The translations under genes and the position numbers were made by a program. Positions 21,306 to 34,659 of a DNA stretch of 64,000 bases are shown piece after piece. The notes under the pieces were generated by a model. The model was given only the letters and a program-made list of their open reading frames with translations, was not told the DNA's origin and made no database searches. Within the stretch, counting starts at the first letter, position 1; every line of letters starts with the position of its first letter. Source of the stretch: Lamellibrachia columna (Eukaryota; Annelida; Polychaeta; Sabellida; Siboglinidae); the NCBI GenBank assembly GCA_963662155.1, contig OY759261.1, positions 36,497,522 through 36,561,521 of the forward strand, read 5' to 3'.

Positions 21306-22814
21306 CTAACATCAACCGACCAAATAGGTGGACAGACAGTGACCCTGACACCTATAGACATAGACAGACTGGAGATGGAGTTAGCTGGGCATCCAGATAG
21401 GAATTTCTTGGTCAATCTCATCAATGGTCTACGTGAGGGATTCTTTACGGGAATTAACGAACCACCCATGATTACTTTAGAACATCCAAATAATGTCTGC
21501 TAACAGTCACCCAGAAATCGTTACCAAATTGATTGATGATGAAGTGAAGAAGGGGTTTAGGTAGGCCCCTTTGAAACACCCCCTTTCTCAACTTACAGGG
21601 TGAGCCCCCTTGGTGTGGCCAAAGGCTCCTACTCCAGAAAGAAGCATTTAATTGTAGATTTATCTGCGCCCCATAACAATAATAACCATGCCAGTTTAAA
21701 TCAACTCATCAACAAGGATGAATACTCACTAACCTATGTCAAATTAGACGATGCCATTAGTGGAATTTTAGAGAGTGGTCGGGGTTCTTGGTTATGCAAG
21801 ACTGATATCGTCAATGCGTTTAAGCAGATTCCTATCCACCCGTCACTGTGGCATTTGTATGGGGTCAAGTGGAATGGGGCATATTTCTTCTACACCCGGC
21901 TAGTATTTGGGAGCCGCTCGAGCCCTAAATATTCGACTGGCTTTCCCAGGCTGTGTTTTGGATAGCCAAACATAATTATGGGATTGAGTTTATTCTCCAT
22001 CTGTTAGACGACTATCTGACGATAGACTCTCCCAGTGCCACAGCAGAGAGAACTATGGCTCTACTTACCATGATTTTTAACAGGCTACGGGTCCCAATAG
22101 CACCTCATAAGACAGTGGGACCTATCGTACAGTTGCAGTATTTAGGTATAATCCTCGACACTGACAGCATGGAAGCTCGCTTACCATTAGACAAACTTAC
22201 CAGGATTAGAGAAATGTTACATAAATTTGAAAGCAAGCAGAGAATATCCAAGAGAGCTCTACTGAGCTTGTTGGGCCATTTAAATTTTGCGTCCAGAGTA
22301 ATCAGACAAGGACGAAGCTTCATGTCCTACCTCCTGGCTTTGGCAGCCTCAGTTAAAGAATTACACCACCACGTCAAGCTAAACGCAGAATGTCGCCAGG
22401 ATATGGCTATGTGGCATAGATTCTACAGAGGGGTATCACTTACTTTTTAACTACAGAGCATTCCATTTGCCCTCTCCAACCTATGTTGGCCCTCATGCAA
22501 ACACTGTTGGCTATAGCAGCTCAGCCACACGATCCCCTGTTTACCACACTAGCAGGAACACCTCTGACACTGGCATTTGTCATTGACAAATTAAAGTTTC
22601 TCCTATCAGAACTGGGTTATAATCCAGCCTTGTACAGTGGGCATTCTTTCCGGATAGGGGCCGCTACGCTACTACAGTTGCAGCAGCTAACATCCCAGAT
22701 CACATGATCAGGACCCTGGGTAGATGGACTTCTGATTGCTACTGCAGATATATCAGAACGTCACATGAATCTTTACAACATGATCAACAAGCTATGTGTG
22801 GGCATTTCAGATGA
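21306..22814 (+). pseudogene. DIRS-like RT/recombinase remnant, unit C
   Basis: Has every lesion listed for unit B. RT carries the common PIVQLQ form. Confidence 0.9.
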
Positions 22815-22926
22815 GCACAAGTTCTTGCAGTGGGCAGAAGTCTTGACTGTTAGACACTCTTAGATGGGTGGTTGTGCCATTAGATGAAACATTGTTTCAG
22901 AACAATTCAACAATGTATACACGATA

Positions 22927-23009
<83 letters not shown>

Positions 23010-23459
23010 AAGTCGTTGATTGTTCACTATGTATGAGAATCGTGGGTCTTGTATTTAAAAATGTAGGCATACAGTTATAATGTCTATTGTAATAATGCCA
23101 TTGCTTGATTTTACGTTTACGACTATGGGCTCTAACAACCTGATGTTCAGGTGACTAGCATGGGCTCAGTCACAGGCCTGGCAGTGGGTTGGAGGAGTCT
23201 TGATGACAAGTGCATCTACATGGATCTCTATGTCGTTGACTGCATAAATATCTAGTTAAGCACGATTTGTATATTGGCATGGGAAAGTGCTATGAAAGCA
23301 GCAGGGATGTGTTATCATTCGTATGTGTGTATATATCGTATGAATTGTATATAATGCCATACAGACATGGAGAAATGTGTATGTAGAATGACATGAAGAC
23401 AGGCAGCATGGCGCAATGCTGCAAGCACAACGATCAGACACTGTATGCAATGTGTCATT

Positions 23460-23519
<60 letters not shown>

Positions 23520-23712
23520 AGAACCATGTCCGTTCAAGTAAACATCCGGGCCTCGCAGCCAGCCCTCTCGGTGTCACAGCTGGCCCCAGAGAAATACGAC
23601 CGGGCTGCCCCTTTTAATCTTCTAATCTTCGAATCGAGAAAACCCGCCTCACATGGTTTGAGTGAGTAGTCGTGTACAACGCAATGACACACTATAAATC
23701 ACATCATCTTAC

Positions 23713-23796
23713 CTGAGTTGTGTTAGAAGTGGCAGGTGACCCAGTGCGGCGGCCAAAGCTGATGTCCCCTCACCAGACAGGCTGCAGTTGCCCAAA
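23713..23796 (-). CDS. 84-bp LRR exon, unit C
   Basis: Identical to the unit A and B exons, with donor CAG-GTAAGA and acceptor GTATTGCAG. Confidence 0.85.
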
Positions 23797-24824
23797 CTGC
23801 AATACATATAAATATTGTCAATATAATAATGAAATGAATCTATTGAAGATTGCAACACTAAAGTGTGGACTTAGAACTAAGGTGTTAATGGGTGTCAATA
23901 GGGTCATTCCATATAAAATCAACCAACAACATTCTTCACCCTCTCATGTTTTATTTAATGACATTTGACATCCACGTTGGACCTGTTGTGAAATTGAAGT
24001 TATTGCATTTTATAACAAACAAAATTGTGTTACCCATTAACACTTAGGTAGACATGACGTTGGCTCTAGTTATCTTAAAGGACTGATTTTCATCTTAAGC
24101 TAAAGCCAAGACATTGCCCTATCCTTAGATCATATGGCAACTTAAAACTATTATGTTGGACATGTCACTGATCTAGCCATTTGACCTTGATATACCCAAA
24201 ATAAATAAACTCAGATTTTTTTATTTTTTATGTTTAGGACGTAATTGTATCAGCAATTTTCAAGCAAAATATATACAATGGTCCAAATATTATTATTAAT
24301 ATAACAAGCATTTCTGCCAACTAACTTGAAATTGCTGGAAATCTATGAATAGGGCAATGTATTAGTTTAATTTTAAGACCAAAATCAGAACTATGTCACT
24401 ATTAGGAGCAAAAAAATGTAACATAGGTGTTAAAAATTGTGTAAAAATTTAAGAAAAAAATTTCAAATTGCTGTACCTCAACATCTTATTATGGTCACAC
24501 TCTACTGTTTTAAATGAAACTTGTTGATACAATGACATTGCTAATGATATAATATGATCAAGAACGGGGTTTGCAAATGTTTGGTTTGTCAGGTTAAAAT
24601 CATTGACTTTCACAAAAAAAAATTGGGGGGAACTGCCTTATAATTAGGGACGAAGTTATGTGTTAAAGACTTAATTTTTTTATTCCAGATTTGTGTTCAT
24701 TTTATATATTAGCATGACACAAATTAATTGTAACTAAACAAATGTCCTGAAAGTTATTGGTAAAAATTAAGTTTTCAGTACTGTATTTGCGATTCACGAA
24801 AGTGAGTGTCTAAAAACAAAGCCG

Positions 24825-24842
24825 TGACATCATATGACGTCA
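24825..24842. promoter_or_regulatory. CRE-like palindromes, unit D, first one mutated
   Basis: The first octamer is TGACATCA (one change from the consensus) and the second is intact at 24,835-24,842. Confidence 0.4.
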
Positions 24843-24889
24843 GCCCTGAAAGCACGGATACGAGGTCAACGCAAACTCCACCGCTGAAG

Positions 24890-26197
24890 ATGCGATGGGG
24901 CGTCGCCGCTGATTTGAATGGCTTTGCAACTAGGGCTCGGCAACGACATCAGCCATTAGCAATGCCGCGAACCGGGATAATGCACGTGCCGAGCCACGAC
25001 GTTGCAGAGATTCGTGCTCGCGAGAGCCATGTTCACAATGGACTAACTGCGACAACCAGACACGACAACGTGCATGAGATGGAGCGAATGATGGACGTGG
25101 TGCGGAACCTGCAGCAGTCGATGTCCGCGTTGACGCAGCAGATGGGAGAGATTATTTGTTCACAGCGCGTCATGCAAGGATCCTCAGCAGCCGTGGGCTC
25201 ATCAGACACCACTTCACGAACGAACATCGCGCCGACGACGCAGAGCCTTCCCCGACCCAATGTGTTCAGCTTGACAACGGCCTTGGAGACGATCGAGCGG
25301 TCGACCGGGGCATCGTTGTGCTCCGCTCTCGCCGACACTTTCAGATGGCAGTGCTGCACGACAACCGCCGTCGCTTCGGAGAGTCTGCCCGATGTCGAGA
25401 CGGTGTCACCGGCCCAGAGAGCAGCAATCCTTGACGGTAAAGACATTAACTTGGCTTCACTCCTGATACCCCACTTCGACCTGGGAGATCACAGTCGCTA
25501 CGCTGGTGTGGACGGCTCTCACCACCTCCTCCGCCTGCTGTCGTCCGACCCCTGTTTAAACCGTAACCTGACACTGGCTGAGTTCATTGCGGCCTTCAAC
25601 AAGTACAGGAACATAATGTGTGAAGTGTGTGATACGAGGAAGGAGCTGGATGCTTACGAGGCAATAATTGTAGGCATCGCGTCCCGCATAGAAGGCACAG
25701 CTTTCTATGAATATCATAAAGCGTTTTCAGCTTGGGCAGCAGCCCTCACCCAACAACATAATGTGAAGCTAGACTGGGGGCTCTGGGTGAATGGCCTGTT
25801 TTGTTCCCTGTTCGTCGGTCAAACAGCGAACGTGTGTTTGTTGTGCGGCAGTGCAGCACACTTGAGTAGTTTCTGCCCCATGATAGCAAATGCAAAGGCA
25901 CCAGCTGTCAGTTACAACTTCTCCCGGGGTCCCTTACCTGGTAGACTTAGTCATGCCCATACTACCACCGATGTGCAGGGAAGACACATAGTTAGTGTTG
26001 GGCAGAGGGAAATTTGCAACAATTTAAACTCAGACCGTGGTTCTATGAGGCAGAACTGCAAATTTCTTCACTCAGGTATTGTGTGCAGAGCATCACACCC
26101 TAGCGTCGTGTGCCCAACTAAATCCAATGGCTATCGAGCTAGAACACCCCAACCAGTGACGAGAACGGATAACAGACCACCAATGACTACACAATGA
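24890..26197 (+). CDS. gag: DIRS-like Gag protein, unit D, intact ORF
   Basis: Protein identical to unit C over the whole 435 codons. Confidence 0.85.
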   Translation: MRWGVAADLNGFATRARQRHQPLAMPRTGIMHVPSHDVAEIRARESHVHNGLTATTRHDNVHEMERMMDVVRNLQQSMSALTQQMGEIICSQRVMQGSSAAVGSSDTTSRTNIAPTTQSLPRPNVFSLTTALETIERSTGASLCSALADTFRWQCCTTTAVASESLPDVETVSPAQRAAILDGKDINLASLLIPHFDLGDHSRYAGVDGSHHLLRLLSSDPCLNRNLTLAEFIAAFNKYRNIMCEVCDTRKELDAYEAIIVGIASRIEGTAFYEYHKAFSAWAAALTQQHNVKLDWGLWVNGLFCSLFVGQTANVCLLCGSAAHLSSFCPMIANAKAPAVSYNFSRGPLPGRLSHAHTTTDVQGRHIVSVGQREICNNLNSDRGSMRQNCKFLHSGIVCRASHPSVVCPTKSNGYRARTPQPVTRTDNRPPMTTQ

Positions 26198-27706
26198 CTA
26201 ACATCAACCGACCAAATAGGTGGACAGACAGTGACCCTGACACCTATAGACATAGACAGACTGGAGATGGAGTTAGCTGGGCATCCAGATAGGAATTTCT
26301 TGGTCAATCTCATCAATGGTCTACGTGAGGGATTCTTTACGGGAATTAACGAACCACCCATGATTACTTTAGAACATCCAAATAATGTCTGCTAACAGTC
26401 ACCCAGAAATCGTTACCAAATTGATTGATGATGAAGTGAAGAAGGGGTTTAGGTAGGCCCCTTTGAAACACCCCCTTTCTCAACTTACAGGGTGAGCCCC
26501 CTTGGTGTGGCCAAAGGCTCCTACTCCAGAAAGAAGCATTTAATTGTAGATTTATCTGCGCCCCATAACAATAATAACCATGCCAGTTTAAATCAACTCA
26601 TCAACAAGGATGAATACTCACTAACCTATGTCAAATTAGACGATGCCATTAGTGGAATTTTAGAGAGTGGTCGGGGTTCTTGGTTATGCAAGACTGATAT
26701 CGTCAATGCGTTTAAGCAGATTCCTATCCACCCGTCACTGTGGCATTTGTATGGGGTCAAGTGGAATGGGGCATATTTCTTCTACACCCGGCTAGTATTT
26801 GGGAGCCGCTCGAGCCCTAAATATTCGACTGGCTTTCCCAGGCTGTGTTTTGGATAGCCAAACATAATTATGGGATTGAGTTTATTCTCCATCTGTTAGA
26901 CGACTATCTGACGATAGACTCTCCCAGTGCCACAGCAGAGAGAACTATGGCTCTACTTACCATGATTTTTAACAGGCTACGGGTCCCAATAGCACCTCAT
27001 AAGACAGTGGGACCTATCGTACAGTTGCAGTATTTAGGTATAATCCTCGACACTGACAGCATGGAAGCTCGCTTACCATTAGACAAACTTACCAGGATTA
27101 GAGAAATGTTACATAAATTTGAAAGCAAGCAGAGAATATCCAAGAGAGCTCTACTGAGCTTGTTGGGCCATTTAAATTTTGCGTCCAGAGTAATCAGACA
27201 AGGACGAAGCTTCATGTCCTACCTCCTGGCTTTGGCAGCCTCAGTTAAAGAATTACACCACCACGTCAAGCTAAACGCAGAATGTCGCCAGGATATGGCT
27301 ATGTGGCATAGATTCTACAGAGGGGTATCACTTACTTTTTAACTACAGAGCATTCCATTTGCCCTCTCCAACCTATGTTGGCCCTCATGCAAACACTGTT
27401 GGCTATAGCAGCTCAGCCACACGATCCCCTGTTTACCACACTAGCAGGAACACCTCTGACACTGGCATTTGTCATTGACAAATTAAAGTTTCTCCTATCA
27501 GAACTGGGTTATAATCCAGCCTTGTACAGTGGGCATTCTTTCCGGATAGGGGCCGCTACGCTACTACAGTTGCAGCAGCTAACATCCCAGATCACATGAT
27601 CAGGACCCTGGGTAGATGGACTTCTGATTGCTACTGCAGATATATCAGAACGTCACATGAATCTTTACAACATGATCAACAAGCTATGTGTGGGCATTTC
27701 AGATGA
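26198..27706 (+). pseudogene. DIRS-like RT/recombinase remnant, unit D
   Basis: Same lesions as unit B. No private break seen. Confidence 0.9.
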
Positions 27707-27818
27707 GCACAAGTTCTTGCAGTGGGCAGAAGTCTTGACTGTTAGACACTCTTAGATGGGTGGTTGTGCCATTAGATGAAACATTGTTTCAGAACAATTC
27801 AACAATGTATACACGATA

Positions 27819-27897
<79 letters not shown>

Positions 27898-28347
27898 AAG
27901 TCGTTGATTGTTCACTATGTATGAGAATCGTGGGTCTTGTATTTAAAAATGTAGGCATACAGTTATAATGTCTATTGTAATAATGCCATTGCTTGATTTT
28001 ACGTTTACGACTATGGGCTCTAACAACCTGATGTTCAGGTGACTAGCATGGGCTCAGTCACAGGCCTGGCAGTGGGTTGGAGGAGTCTTGATGACAAGTG
28101 CATCTACATGGATCTCTATGTCGTTGACTGCATAAATATCTAGTTAAGCACGATTTGTATATTGGCATGGGAAAGTGCTATGAAAGCAGCAGGGATGTGT
28201 TATCATTCGTATGTGTGTATATATCGTATGAATTGTATATAATGCCATACAGACATGGAGAAATGTGTATGTAGAATGACATGAAGACAGGCAGCATGGC
28301 GCAATGCTGCAAGCACAACGATCAGACACTGTATGCAATGTGTCATT

Positions 28348-28407
<60 letters not shown>

Positions 28408-28600
28408 AGAACCATGTCCGTTCAAGTAAACATCCGGGCCTCGCAGCCAGCCCTCTCGGTGTCACAGCTGGCCCCAGAGAAATACGACCGGGCTGCCCCT
28501 TTTAATCTTCTAATCTTCGAATCGAGAAAACCCGCCTCACATGGTTTGAGTGAGTAGTCGTGTACAACGCAATGACACACTATAAATCACATCATCTTAC

Positions 28601-28684
28601 CTGAGTTGTGTTAGAAGTGGCAGGTGACCCAGTGCGGCGGCCAAAGCTGATGTCCCCTCACCAGACAGGCTGCAGTTGCCCAAA
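28601..28684 (-). CDS. 84-bp LRR exon, unit D
   Basis: Identical to the unit A to C exons, splice borders included. Confidence 0.85.
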
Positions 28685-29712
28685 CTGCAATACATATAAA
28701 TATTGTCAATATAATAATGAAATGAATCTATTGAAGATTGCAACACTAAAGTGTGGACTTAGAACTAAGGTGTTAATGGGTGTCAATAGGGTCATTCCAT
28801 ATAAAATCAACCAACAACATTCTTCACCCTCTCATGTTTTATTTAATGACATTTGACATCCACGTTGGACCTGTTGTGAAATTGAAGTTATTGCATTTTA
28901 TAACAAACAAAATTGTGTTACCCATTAACACTTAGGTAGACATGACGTTGGCTCTAGTTATCTTAAAGGACTGATTTTCATCTTAAGCTAAAGCCAAGAC
29001 ATTGCCCTATCCTTAGATCATATGGCAACTTAAAACTATTATGTTGGACATGTCACTGATCTAGCCATTTGACCTTGATATACCCAAAATAAATAAACTC
29101 AGATTTTTTTATTTTTTATGTTTAGGACGTAATTGTATCAGCAATTTTCAAGCAAAATATATACAATGGTCCAAATATTATTATTAATATAACAAGCATT
29201 TCTGCCAACTAACTTGAAATTGCTGGAAATCTATGAATAGGGCAATGTATTAGTTTAATTTTAAGACCAAAATCAGAACTATGTCACTATTAGGAGCAAA
29301 AAAATGTAACATAGGTGTTAAAAATTGTGTAAAAATTTAAGAAAAAAATTTCAAATTGCTGTACCTCAACATCTTATTATGGTCACACTCTACTGTTTTA
29401 AATGAAACTTGTTGATACAATGACATTGCTAATGATATAATATGATCAAGAACGGGGTTTGCAAATGTTTGGTTTGTCAGGTTAAAATCATTGACTTTCA
29501 CAAAAAAAAATTGGGGGGAACTGCCTTATAATTAGGGACGAAGTTATGTGTTAAAGACTTAATTTTTTTATTCCAGATTTGTGTTCATTTTATATATTAG
29601 CATGACACAAATTAATTGTAACTAAACAAATGTCCTGAAAGTTATTGGTAAAAATTAAGTTTTCAGTACTGTATTTGCGATTCACGAAAGTGAGTGTCTA
29701 AAAACAAAGCCG

Positions 29713-29730
29713 TGACATCATATGACGTCA
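29713..29730. promoter_or_regulatory. CRE-like palindromes, unit E, first one mutated
   Basis: First octamer TGACATCA as in unit D; second octamer intact at 29,723-29,730. Confidence 0.4.
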
Positions 29731-29777
29731 GCCCTGAAAGCACGGATACGAGGTCAACGCAAACTCCACCGCTGAAG

Positions 29778-31085
29778 ATGCGATGGGGCGTCGCCGCTGA
29801 TTTGAATGGCTTTGCAACTAGGGCTCGGCAACGACATCAGCCATTAGCAATGCCGCGAACCGGGATAATGCACGTGCCGAGCCACGACGTTGCAGAGATT
29901 CGTGCTCGCGAGAGCCATGTTCACAATGGACTAACTGCGACAACCAGACACGACAACGTGCATGAGATGGAGCGAATGATGGACGTGGTGCGGAACCTGC
30001 AGCAGTCGATGTCCGCGTTGACGCAGCAGATGGGAGAGATTATTTGTTCACAGCGCGTCATGCAAGGATCCTCAGCAGCCGTGGGCTCATCAGACACCAC
30101 TTCACGAACGAACATCGCGCCGACGACGCAGAGCCTTCCCCGACCCAATGTGTTCAGCTTGACAACGGCCTTGGAGACGATCGAGCGGTCGACCGGGGCA
30201 TCGTTGTGCTCCGCTCTCGCCGACACTTTCAGATGGCAGTGCTGCACGACAACCGCCGTCGCTTCGGAGAGTCTGCCCGATGTCGAGACGGTGTCACCGG
30301 CCCAGAGAGCAGCAATCCTTGACGGTAAAGACATTAACTTGGCTTCACTCCTGATACCCCACTTCGACCTGGGAGATCACAGTCGCTACGCTGGTGTGGA
30401 CGGCTCTCACCACCTCCTCCGCCTGCTGTCGTCCGACCCCTGTTTAAACCGTAACCTGACACTGGCTGAGTTCATTGCGGCCTTCAACAAGTACAGGAAC
30501 ATAATGTGTGAAGTGTGTGATACGAGGAAGGAGCTGGATGCTTACGAGGCAATAATTGTAGGCATCGCGTCCCGCATAGAAGGCACAGCTTTCTATGAAT
30601 ATCATAAAGCGTTTTCAGCTTGGGCAGCAGCCCTCACCCAACAACATAATGTGAAGCTAGACTGGGGGCTCTGGGTGAATGGCCTGTTTTGTTCCCTGTT
30701 CGTCGGTCAAACAGCGAACGTGTGTTTGTTGTGCGGCAGTGCAGCACACTTGAGTAGTTTCTGCCCCATGATAGCAAATGCAAAGGCACCAGCTGTCAGT
30801 TACAACTTCTCCCGGGGTCCCTTACCTGGTAGACTTAGTCATGCCCATACTACCACCGATGTGCAGGGAAGACACATAGTTAGTGTTGGGCAGAGGGAAA
30901 TTTGCAACAATTTAAACTCAGACCGTGGTTCTATGAGGCAGAACTGCAAATTTCTTCACTCAGGTATTGTGTGCAGAGCATCACACCCTAGCGTCGTGTG
31001 CCCAACTAAATCCAATGGCTATCGAGCTAGAACACCCCAACCAGTGACGAGAACGGATAACAGACCACCAATGACTACACAATGA
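29778..31085 (+). CDS. gag: DIRS-like Gag protein, unit E, intact ORF
   Basis: Protein identical to units C and D. Confidence 0.85.
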   Translation: MRWGVAADLNGFATRARQRHQPLAMPRTGIMHVPSHDVAEIRARESHVHNGLTATTRHDNVHEMERMMDVVRNLQQSMSALTQQMGEIICSQRVMQGSSAAVGSSDTTSRTNIAPTTQSLPRPNVFSLTTALETIERSTGASLCSALADTFRWQCCTTTAVASESLPDVETVSPAQRAAILDGKDINLASLLIPHFDLGDHSRYAGVDGSHHLLRLLSSDPCLNRNLTLAEFIAAFNKYRNIMCEVCDTRKELDAYEAIIVGIASRIEGTAFYEYHKAFSAWAAALTQQHNVKLDWGLWVNGLFCSLFVGQTANVCLLCGSAAHLSSFCPMIANAKAPAVSYNFSRGPLPGRLSHAHTTTDVQGRHIVSVGQREICNNLNSDRGSMRQNCKFLHSGIVCRASHPSVVCPTKSNGYRARTPQPVTRTDNRPPMTTQ

Positions 31086-32594
31086 CTAACATCAACCGAC
31101 CAAATAGGTGGACAGACAGTGACCCTGACACCTATAGACATAGACAGACTGGAGATGGAGTTAGCTGGGCATCCAGATAGGAATTTCTTGGTCAATCTCA
31201 TCAATGGTCTACGTGAGGGATTCTTTACGGGAATTAACGAACCACCCATGATTACTTTAGAACATCCAAATAATGTCTGCTAACAGTCACCCAGAAATCG
31301 TTACCAAATTGATTGATGATGAAGTGAAGAAGGGGTTTAGGTAGGCCCCTTTGAAACACCCCCTTTCTCAACTTACAGGGTGAGCCCCCTTGGTGTGGCC
31401 AAAGGCTCCTACTCCAGAAAGAAGCATTTAATTGTAGATTTATCTGCGCCCCATAACAATAATAACCATGCCAGTTTAAATCAACTCATCAACAAGGATG
31501 AATACTCACTAACCTATGTCAAATTAGACGATGCCATTAGTGGAATTTTAGAGAGTGGTCGGGGTTCTTGGTTATGCAAGACTGATATCGTCAATGCGTT
31601 TAAGCAGATTCCTATCCACCCGTCACTGTGGCATTTGTATGGGGTCAAGTGGAATGGGGCATATTTCTTCTACACCCGGCTAGTATTTGGGAGCCGCTCG
31701 AGCCCTAAATATTCGACTGGCTTTCCCAGGCTGTGTTTTGGATAGCCAAACATAATTATGGGATTGAGTTTATTCTCCATCTGTTAGACGACTATCTGAC
31801 GATAGACTCTCCCAGTGCCACAGCAGAGAGAACTATGGCTCTACTTACCATGATTTTTAACAGGCTACGGGTCCCAATAGCACCTCATAAGACAGTGGGA
31901 CCTATCGTACAGTTGCAGTATTTAGGTATAATCCTCGACACTGACAGCATGGAAGCTCGCTTACCATTAGACAAACTTACCAGGATTAGAGAAATGTTAC
32001 ATAAATTTGAAAGCAAGCAGAGAATATCCAAGAGAGCTCTACTGAGCTTGTTGGGCCATTTAAATTTTGCGTCCAGAGTAATCAGACAAGGACGAAGCTT
32101 CATGTCCTACCTCCTGGCTTTGGCAGCCTCAGTTAAAGAATTACACCACCACGTCAAGCTAAACGCAGAATGTCGCCAGGATATGGCTATGTGGCATAGA
32201 TTCTACAGAGGGGTATCACTTACTTTTTAACTACAGAGCATTCCATTTGCCCTCTCCAACCTATGTTGGCCCTCATGCAAACACTGTTGGCTATAGCAGC
32301 TCAGCCACACGATCCCCTGTTTACCACACTAGCAGGAACACCTCTGACACTGGCATTTGTCATTGACAAATTAAAGTTTCTCCTATCAGAACTTGGTTAT
32401 AATCCAGCCTTGTACAGTGGGCATTCTTTCCGGATAGGGGCCGCTACGCTACTACAGTTGCAGCAGCTAACATCCCAGATCACATGATCAGGACCCTGGG
32501 TAGATGGACTTCTGATTGCTACTGCAGATATATCAGAACGTCACATGAATCTTTACAACATGATCAACAAGCTATGTGTGGGCATTTCAGATGA
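31086..32594 (+). pseudogene. DIRS-like RT/recombinase remnant, unit E
   Basis: Same lesions as unit B, plus one private silent change (GAACTTGG for GAACTGGG near 32,392). Confidence 0.9.
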
Positions 32595-32706
32595 GCACAA
32601 GTTCTTGCAGTGGGCAGAAGTCTTGACTGTTAGACACTCTTAGATGGGTGGTTGTGCCATTAGATGAAACATTGTTTCAGAACAATTCAACAATGTATAC
32701 ACGATA

Positions 32707-32747
<41 letters not shown>

Positions 32748-33197
32748 AAGTCGTTGATTGTTCACTATGTATGAGAATCGTGGGTCTTGTATTTAAAAAT
32801 GTAGGCATACAGTTATAATGTCTATTGTAATAATGCCATTGCTTGATTTTACGTTTACGACTATGGGCTCTAACAACCTGATGTTCAGGTGACTAGCATG
32901 GGCTCAGTCACAGGCCTGGCAGTGGGTTGGAGGAGTCTTGATGACAAGTGCATCTACATGGATCTCTATGTCGTTGACTGCATAAATATCTAGTTAAGCA
33001 CGATTTGTATATTGGCATGGGAAAGTGCTATGAAAGCAGCAGGGATGTGTTATCATTCGTATGTGTGTATATATCGTATGAATTGTATATAATGCCATAC
33101 AGACATGGAGAAATGTGTAAGTAGAATGACATGAAGACAGGCAGCATGGCGCAATGCTGCAAGCACAACGATCAGACACTGTATGCAATGTGTCATT

Positions 33198-33289
<92 letters not shown>

Positions 33290-33482
33290 AGAACCATGTC
33301 CGTTCAAGTAAACATCCGGGCCTCACAGCCAGCCCTCTCGGTGTCACAGCTGGCCCCAGAGAAATACGACCGGGCTGCCCCTTTTAATCTTCTAATCTTC
33401 GAATCGAGAAAACCCGCCTCACATGGTTTGAGTGAGTAGTCGTGTACAACGCAATGACACACTATAAATCACATCATCTTAC

Positions 33483-33566
33483 CTGAGTTGTGTTAGAAGT
33501 GGCAGGTGACCCAGTGCGGCGGCCAAAGCTGATGTCCCCTCACCAGACAGGCTGTAGTTGCCCAAA
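33483..33566 (-). CDS. 84-bp LRR exon, unit E, Cys-to-Tyr variant
   Basis: One base differs from units A to D, changing LGNCSLSG to LGNYSLSG. The Cys lies at the consensus Asn/Cys ladder position of the LRR, so this affects a structural residue. Phase and splice borders are unchanged. Confidence 0.85.
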
Positions 33567-34594
33567 CTGCAATACATATAAATATTGTCAATATAATAAT
33601 GAAATGAATCTATTGAAGATTGCAACACTAAAGTGTGGACTTAGAACTAAGGTGTTAATGGGTGTCAATAGGGTCATTCCATATAAAATCAACCAACAAC
33701 ATTCTTCACCCTCTCATGTTTTATTTAATGACATTTGACATCCACGTTGGACCTGTTGTGAAATTGAAGTTATTGCATTTTATAACAAACAAAATTGTGT
33801 TACCCATTAACACTTAGGTAGACATGACGTTGGCTCTAGTTATCTTAAAGGACTGATTTTCATCTTAAGCTAAAGCCAAGACATTGCCCTATCCTTAGAT
33901 CATATGGCAACTTAAAACTATTATGTTGGACATGTCACTGATCTAGCCATTTGACCTTGATATACCCAAAATAAATAAACTCAGATTTTTTTATTTTTTA
34001 TGTTTAGGACGTAATTGTATCAGCAATTTTCAAGCAAAATATATACAATGGTCCAAATATTATTATTAATATAACAAGCATTTCTGCCAACTAACTTGAA
34101 ATTGCTGGAAATCTATGAATAGGGCAATGTATTAGTTTAATTTTAAGACCAAAATCAGAACTATGTCACTATTAGGAGCAAAAAAATGTAACATAGGTGT
34201 TAAAAATTGTGTAAAAATTTAAGAAAAAAATTTCAAATTGCTGTACCTCAACATCTTATTATGGTCACACTCTACTGTTTTAAATGAAACTTGTTGATAC
34301 AATGACATTGCTAATGATATAATATGATCAAGAACGGGGTTTGCAAATGTTTGGTTTGTCAGGTTAAAATCATTGACTTTCACAAAAAAAAATTTGGGGG
34401 AACTGCCTTATAATTAGGGATGAAGTTATGTGTTAAAGACTTAATTTTTTTATTCCAGATTTGTGTTCATTTTATATATTAGCATGACACAAATTAATTG
34501 TAACTAAACAAATGTCCTGAAAGTTATTGGTAAAAATTAAGTTTTCAGTACTGTATTTGCGATTCACGAAAGTGAGTGTCTAAAAACAAAGCCG

Positions 34595-34612
34595 TGACGT
34601 CATATGACGTCA
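34595..34612. promoter_or_regulatory. Twin CRE-like palindromes, unit F
   Basis: Both TGACGTCA octamers intact (34,595-34,602 and 34,605-34,612). Confidence 0.5.
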
Positions 34613-34659
34613 GCCCTGAAAGCACGGATACGAGGTCAACGCAAACTCCACCGCTGAAG

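Larger units (their letters stand above)
19941..24832 (+). repeat. Array unit C (4,892 bp)
   Basis: (TA)n tracts at 22,930-23,007 and 23,463-23,516. Shares GGAATTTCTTGG in the Pol N-terminus with units D and E, against GGAATTTCGTGG in A, B, F and G. Confidence 0.93.
24833..29720 (+). repeat. Array unit D (4,888 bp)
   Basis: (TA)n tracts at 27,822-27,895 and 28,351-28,404. Shares the mutated first CRE with unit E, so D and E look like recent sisters at this end. Confidence 0.93.
29721..34602 (+). repeat. Array unit E (4,882 bp)
   Basis: (TA)n tracts at 32,710-32,745 (short, 36 bp) and 33,201-33,286. The left part matches units C and D, while the right part, from at least 33.1 kb, matches unit F (AAGTAGAATG, and the LRR exon with Tyr). 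This makes it a recombinant between two unit subtypes. Confidence 0.93.
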